Source of the DNA: Deltaproteobacteria bacterium
GTDB lineage: Bacteria > Myxococcota > JADLHZ01
Direction: 5' to 3'
Assembly: GCA_020848545.1 (NCBI GenBank)
Contig: JADLHZ010000098.1
Location: 33,872 to 97,871, forward strand
Length of the DNA: 64,000 bases
The translations under genes were made by a program, and so were the position numbers. Below are positions 61,172-64,000 of the stretch, in pieces (position 1 is the stretch's first letter; each line of letters opens with the position of its first letter). The notes beneath the pieces are model-generated. The model was given only the letters and a program-made list of their open reading frames with translations, made no database searches and was not told the origin of the DNA.

Positions 61172-62303
61172 ATGGCAACACTGCAAGAATCGCTGGAAGC
61201 CCTCAAACCACGGCTGCTCGAGCTGTGGAGGGTACTTTGACTTAGCTCGCAAAGAAGATCGCATCCGCGCGATCGACAACGAGTCCTCCGATCCGAATTT
61301 CTGGAACGACGCCGAGCGCGCGCAGAAGATGCAGCAGGAGCGCGCGCGCTGTGAGGCCGACCTCCAGACCTTCGCGGCGCTGAAGAAGAAGATCGACGAC
61401 GCGCTCGAGCTCTTGCCGCTGGCCAAGGAAGATCCCTCCGAGATGCCGGCGATCGAGGCGATGGCCAAAGACGCCGAGGCCGGTGTGGCGAAGATGGAGT
61501 TCGCTCGCATGCTCTCCGGCGAGCTCGACGGCAATAACGCCATCGTTGCGATCAACGCTGGCTCCGGCGGCACCGAGAGCCAAGACTGGGCGTCGATGCT
61601 CCTGCGCATGTACAAGCGCTGGGCGGAACGCCGCGGCTTCACCGTCGAGATGGTCGACTACCAGTCGGGCGACGAAGCCGGCATCAAGAGCGCGTCGTTC
61701 TTCGTGCGCGGCCAGTACGCGTACGGCTACTTGAAGGCGGAGACCGGCGTGCACCGGCTCGTCCGCATCTCGCCCTTCGATTCGAACGCGCGCCGCCACA
61801 CCTCGTTCTCCAGCGTGTTCATCTCGCCCGAGATCGACGACGACATCGAGATCGACTTGAACGAAGGCGACATCCGCATGGACACCTATCGCGCCGGCGG
61901 CTCCGGTGGCCAACACGTCAACAAAACCGACTCGGCCGTGCGCCTCACGCACATTCCGACGGGGACGGTCGTCGCGTCGCAGGCCGAGCGCAGCCAGCAC
62001 AAGAACCGTTCGACGGCGATGAAGATGTTGCGCGCGAAGCTCTATGAGCTCGAGATGCAGAAGCGCCAAGCCGAGCAGGATCGCATCAACTCGACGAAGA
62101 AGGCGATCGCGTGGGGGTCGCAGATCCGCTCGTACGTCTTGCAGCCGTATCGCTTGGTCAAGGACCACCGCACCGCATTCCAGAGCGGTAACACCGACGC
62201 CGTCCTCGACGGTGACCTCGACGGGTTCATGGAAGCCTTCTTGCTCGCACAAGGCGGCAAGGGCTTCGTGCACGACGGCGACTCCGCCGACCTCGACGTG
62301 TAA
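61172..62303 (+). CDS. prfB: Peptide chain release factor 2, with programmed +1 frameshift
   Basis: Release factor 2 (376 residues after frameshift), which reads UGA and UAA. The first 22 codons (61172-61237) run in one frame to a UGA (61238-61240); the remaining 354 run in the +1 frame from GAC 61239. The GGQ catalytic motif is at about residues 245-247 (GSGGQHVNKTDSAVRL), the class-specific helices at 60-130, and the RF2-type tail follows. The join is CTT-TGA-C with a GGAGGG internal Shine-Dalgarno sequence, the classical autoregulatory site. A continuous open frame from 61122 is not the real start, since its N-terminus lacks family sequence. The 5' leader is very short. Confidence 0.95.
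61227..61241 (+). promoter_or_regulatory. RF2 programmed frameshift site
   Basis: GGAGGG (61227-61232), TA, CTT (61235-61237), TGA (61238-61240), C. The Shine-Dalgarno-like element lies two bases before the slippery CTT codon, as in E. coli. Low RF2 lets the ribosome slip +1 at CTT and continue at GAC; high RF2 terminates at TGA, giving autoregulation. Confidence 0.93.
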
Positions 62304-62406
62304 AAAGGTCCCAGGGACCTATTTTTTGTCCAACTTCTGAACACTTGGTGTTACAATGACAATAAGTGTACAAAATCTGGTCAAAAGAAAGGTCCCTGGG
62401 ACCTTT
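62304..62406. mobile_element. REPIN-like paired palindromic element
   Basis: Two palindromes with the same core flank an AT-rich spacer. The left is AGGTCCC-A-GGGACCT (62306-62320) inside A and T runs, the right AAAGGTCCC-T-GGGACCTTT (62388-62406); centres are 84 bp apart. The spacer holds a further ACACTT/AAGTGT inverted repeat (62341-62346 and 62364-62369). The left palindrome is followed by a T6 tract and begins at the prfB stop, so it also looks like an intrinsic terminator. Its AT content differs from the surrounding genes. No transposase is present, so it would move only in trans. Confidence 0.65.
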
Positions 62407-63597
62407 TTGGCGATCGTGAATGCGCGGGTGTATCCGATGACGGTCGACGCGCAGCCGGTCGCCGCGGACACGATCGTGTGCGACGGCGGTCGCATCGTGT
62501 TCGTGGGTCCGCGGGTGGCAGCGTCGTTGGATGGCGCGCAAATCGTCGACGCACGAGGCGGGGCAGTGGTGCCGGGTTTGATCGACGCGCACACGCACTT
62601 CGTCTTCGCCGGTGATCGCGTCGGTGAGTTCCGTCAGAAGAGCGAAGGCGCCACCTACGAGGCGATCGCCAAACAAGGCGGCGGCATCTGGAAGACGGTG
62701 CTCGCGACGAGGAAGGCGAGCGAAGAAGAGCTCGTCGCCCTCGCGGTGCCTCGCCTGGAAGCGATGCGCGCGCGCGGCGTCACGACCGTCGAGTGCAAAG
62801 GCGGCTACGGGTTGGATCTCGCGAACGAGCGCAAGATGCTGCGGGCGGCGCGCGAGGCCGGTAGGCGCGCGGGTCTCCACGTGGTGACCACGTTCCTCGC
62901 GCTGCACACCTTTCCGAAGGACGCCGCCGGCTCGCGTGCGGACTATGTGCACGAATCGTTACATTGGCTGGAAGCGCTCCATGGCGAAGGACTCGTCGAC
63001 GGCGCCGACGTGTTCGTCGAGACCTCCGCGTTCCTCGCCGACGACGCGCGCGCGACGGCGAAGGTGGCCAAGCGCCTCGGGCTGCCGCTGCGCCTGCACG
63101 TCGATCAGCTGAGCGCGGGCCGCGGCGCGGCATTGTGCGCAGAGCTCGCAGCGCTGTCTGCCGATCACTTGGAGCACATGGCCGCTGGAGATGCCGAGCT
63201 CCTCGCCAAGCATGACGTCGTCGCCGGCCTGGTGCCATGGGCATCTTTATATGTCGGCCGCGGCGCCAAGCCTCCGATCGCCGCGCTGCGGGCTGCCGGC
63301 GTGAAGATGATGGTCGCGACCGACTTCAATCCAGGCAGCGCGCCCGTGTGTGATCTGCTCGCGGCCGCCGCTTTGTCTGTCGGCTACTTGGGCCTCACGG
63401 TCGACGAGGCGCTGCTCGGCATCACGAGGCATGCGGCGCAAGCGCTCGGGCTCGGGGATCGCGGCGTGATCAAAGAGGGCGCCGTTGCGGATCTCGTCGT
63501 CTTGGATCATCCAGACGCGGCGCGTGCGATCTATGAGCTTGGTCGCTCCCCGATCCGAGCCTTGCTCCACTCCGGCAACCCGACAGCTGTCAGCTGA
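62407..63597 (+). CDS. hutI: Imidazolonepropionase
   Basis: A roughly 396-residue amidohydrolase that opens 4-imidazolone-5-propionate in histidine degradation. Metal-binding HTH is in DAHTHFVFAG (His62 and His64 from TTG 62407), with EGATYEAIAKQGGGIWKTV, GVTTVECKGGYGL, LHVDQLSAGRGAALCAELA and DFNPGSAPVCDLLAAAAL, the family's landmark blocks. The start is uncertain: TTG 62407 or GTG 62416 fit the first strand (AIVNARVYP), while ATG 62356 would add residues encoded by the REPIN-like element. No hutH, hutU or hutG gene lies in the window. Confidence 0.93.
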   Translation: MAIVNARVYPMTVDAQPVAADTIVCDGGRIVFVGPRVAASLDGAQIVDARGGAVVPGLIDAHTHFVFAGDRVGEFRQKSEGATYEAIAKQGGGIWKTVLATRKASEEELVALAVPRLEAMRARGVTTVECKGGYGLDLANERKMLRAAREAGRRAGLHVVTTFLALHTFPKDAAGSRADYVHESLHWLEALHGEGLVDGADVFVETSAFLADDARATAKVAKRLGLPLRLHVDQLSAGRGAALCAELAALSADHLEHMAAGDAELLAKHDVVAGLVPWASLYVGRGAKPPIAALRAAGVKMMVATDFNPGSAPVCDLLAAAALSVGYLGLTVDEALLGITRHAAQALGLGDRGVIKEGAVADLVVLDHPDAARAIYELGRSPIRALLHSGNPTAVS

Positions 63598-63600
63598 CCC

Positions 63601-63879
63601 CTACTTCGGCGTGCGGTCGCGCTCGTCGAGGGCTTGGCGGACGTCGGCGAACACTTGCTCGATCTCGTCGAGCTTCGTTTGCAAGCGCTGAATGTCGTCG
63701 AGGCTCGGAACGTTGACGAGCTTGAGCGCCGTCTTCACCGTCGTGACCGCGCTCTTTCTGGCGTTCAAGGCGACCTTCATCATGTCCTGGACGCCCTCGA
63801 TGAGCGCTTCGTTCGACAGCACCTGCGTCGCCAGCTCATTGAGCTTCTGCTCGCCGACCGAAACGATTTTCTTCCACAT
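63601..63879 (-). CDS. Small phasin-like helical protein
   Basis: A 92-residue, all-helical protein without signal peptide: MWKKIVSVGEQKLNELATQV, a second helix (DMMKVALNARKSAVTTVKTAL) and a heptad coiled coil (LDDIQRLQTKLDEIEQVFAD). Layout and composition are like phasins or other granule- and membrane-associated helical proteins, though nothing proves that role. GGGAG precedes ATG 63879. It converges with hutI with three bases between stops. Confidence 0.7.
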   Translation of the reverse strand: MWKKIVSVGEQKLNELATQVLSNEALIEGVQDMMKVALNARKSAVTTVKTALKLVNVPSLDDIQRLQTKLDEIEQVFADVRQALDERDRTPK

Positions 63880-63925
63880 GCCGGACTCCCTGGCTTTTTG
63901 ACGCGGGGCGCTATCGCAGATGACC

Positions 63926-64000
63926 TAGGCTTTGTCCATGTTCGCGGACGGCGCAAGAAACCCGCTAAGCCGTCGCGAACTGATGCTCGACGAGCCGCCG
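63926..64000 (+). CDS. Start of a possible gene at the window edge (partial)
   Basis: ATG 63938 opens a frame of 21 codons running to the end of the window (MFADGARNPLSRRELMLDEP). TAGGCT at 63926-63931 lies six bases before the ATG, the geometry seen at other predicted leaderless genes here. Too short to identify; sequence beyond the window would decide. Confidence 0.35.

Noticed and set aside
61122..61238. N-terminal extension of prfB in the long frame
   Set aside because: The sequence CKLCGVRIAARSL is not RF2-like. The real N-terminus is the 22-codon zero-frame segment joined by the programmed +1 frameshift.
1..64000. tRNA or rRNA genes, integrated phage, plasmid origin
   Set aside because: No cloverleaf, rRNA landmark, phage structural gene, integrase or replication-origin feature was recognised by eye.

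Overview
The window is GC-rich, gene-dense chromosomal DNA that most resembles Myxococcota (the former Deltaproteobacteria). The evidence is a C-terminal MYXO-CTERM-type sorting tag (Cys-containing motif, hydrophobic helix, Arg tail) on the protein at 43791-47231, an unusual abundance of Cys-rich lipoproteins, thrombospondin type-3 and MopE-like Asp-rich calcium-binding proteins, several outer-membrane barrels, and dispersed hexamer repeats between genes. I cannot name a genus. No tRNA, rRNA, CRISPR array or prophage was seen.

Layout. 1-3.4 kb: secreted and lipoprotein genes, a ferritin-like diiron protein and an unknown protein that meets uvrA tail to tail. 3.4-8.6 kb: uvrA and a Cys-rich repeat lipoprotein. 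8.6-9.6 kb: a repeat-rich gap with an IS1182-type transposase remnant. 9.6-14.6 kb: a sigma-70 factor, a tiny probably leaderless gene, a SPOR-domain protein, two Hsp20 chaperones, an Ig-domain gene remnant and a SirB1-type protein. 15-31 kb: an outer-membrane barrel, two giant paralogous metzincin lipoproteins (HExxHxxGxxH) around a small lipoprotein, then plsB and an Ala/Gln-rich coiled-coil protein. 31-34 kb: a reverse-strand cluster with rimI, a SurA-like chaperone, engB, a tetraheme cytochrome and a membrane peptide. 34-37 kb: an Npt-like carrier with HEAT repeats, overlapping a cyclic-nucleotide-binding domain gene. 37-42 kb: a SWIM-SNF2 helicase and a membrane protein. 42-50 kb: three consecutive calcium-binding surface proteins. 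50-54 kb: pyrH-frr-(membrane protein)-cdsA, then ruvB. 54-58 kb: peroxiredoxin, lipoprotein, HEAT-like protein, amidase, small proteins and a decayed propeller gene. 58-64 kb: zinc-ribbon proteins, a barrel, a hidden 55-aa knottin-like secreted peptide, prfB with its programmed +1 frameshift, a REPIN-like element, hutI and a phasin-like protein.

How it fits together. Housekeeping genes for translation (prfB, frr, rimI, engB), DNA repair (uvrA, ruvB), phospholipid synthesis (plsB, cdsA) and wall remodelling are interleaved with a rich cell-surface gene set. The two most system-like groups are the barrel plus twin metzincin lipoproteins (15.0-26.5 kb) and the calcium-binding surface cluster (42.0-50.1 kb).

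The features I consider most worth follow-up are: the knottin-like peptide at 60948-61115; the twin metzincin lipoproteins; a recurring promoter geometry in which the -10 box lies 6-8 nt from a start codon, predicting leaderless mRNAs; a structured intergenic repeat present twice with compensatory stem changes; and the REPIN-like insertion in front of hutI.
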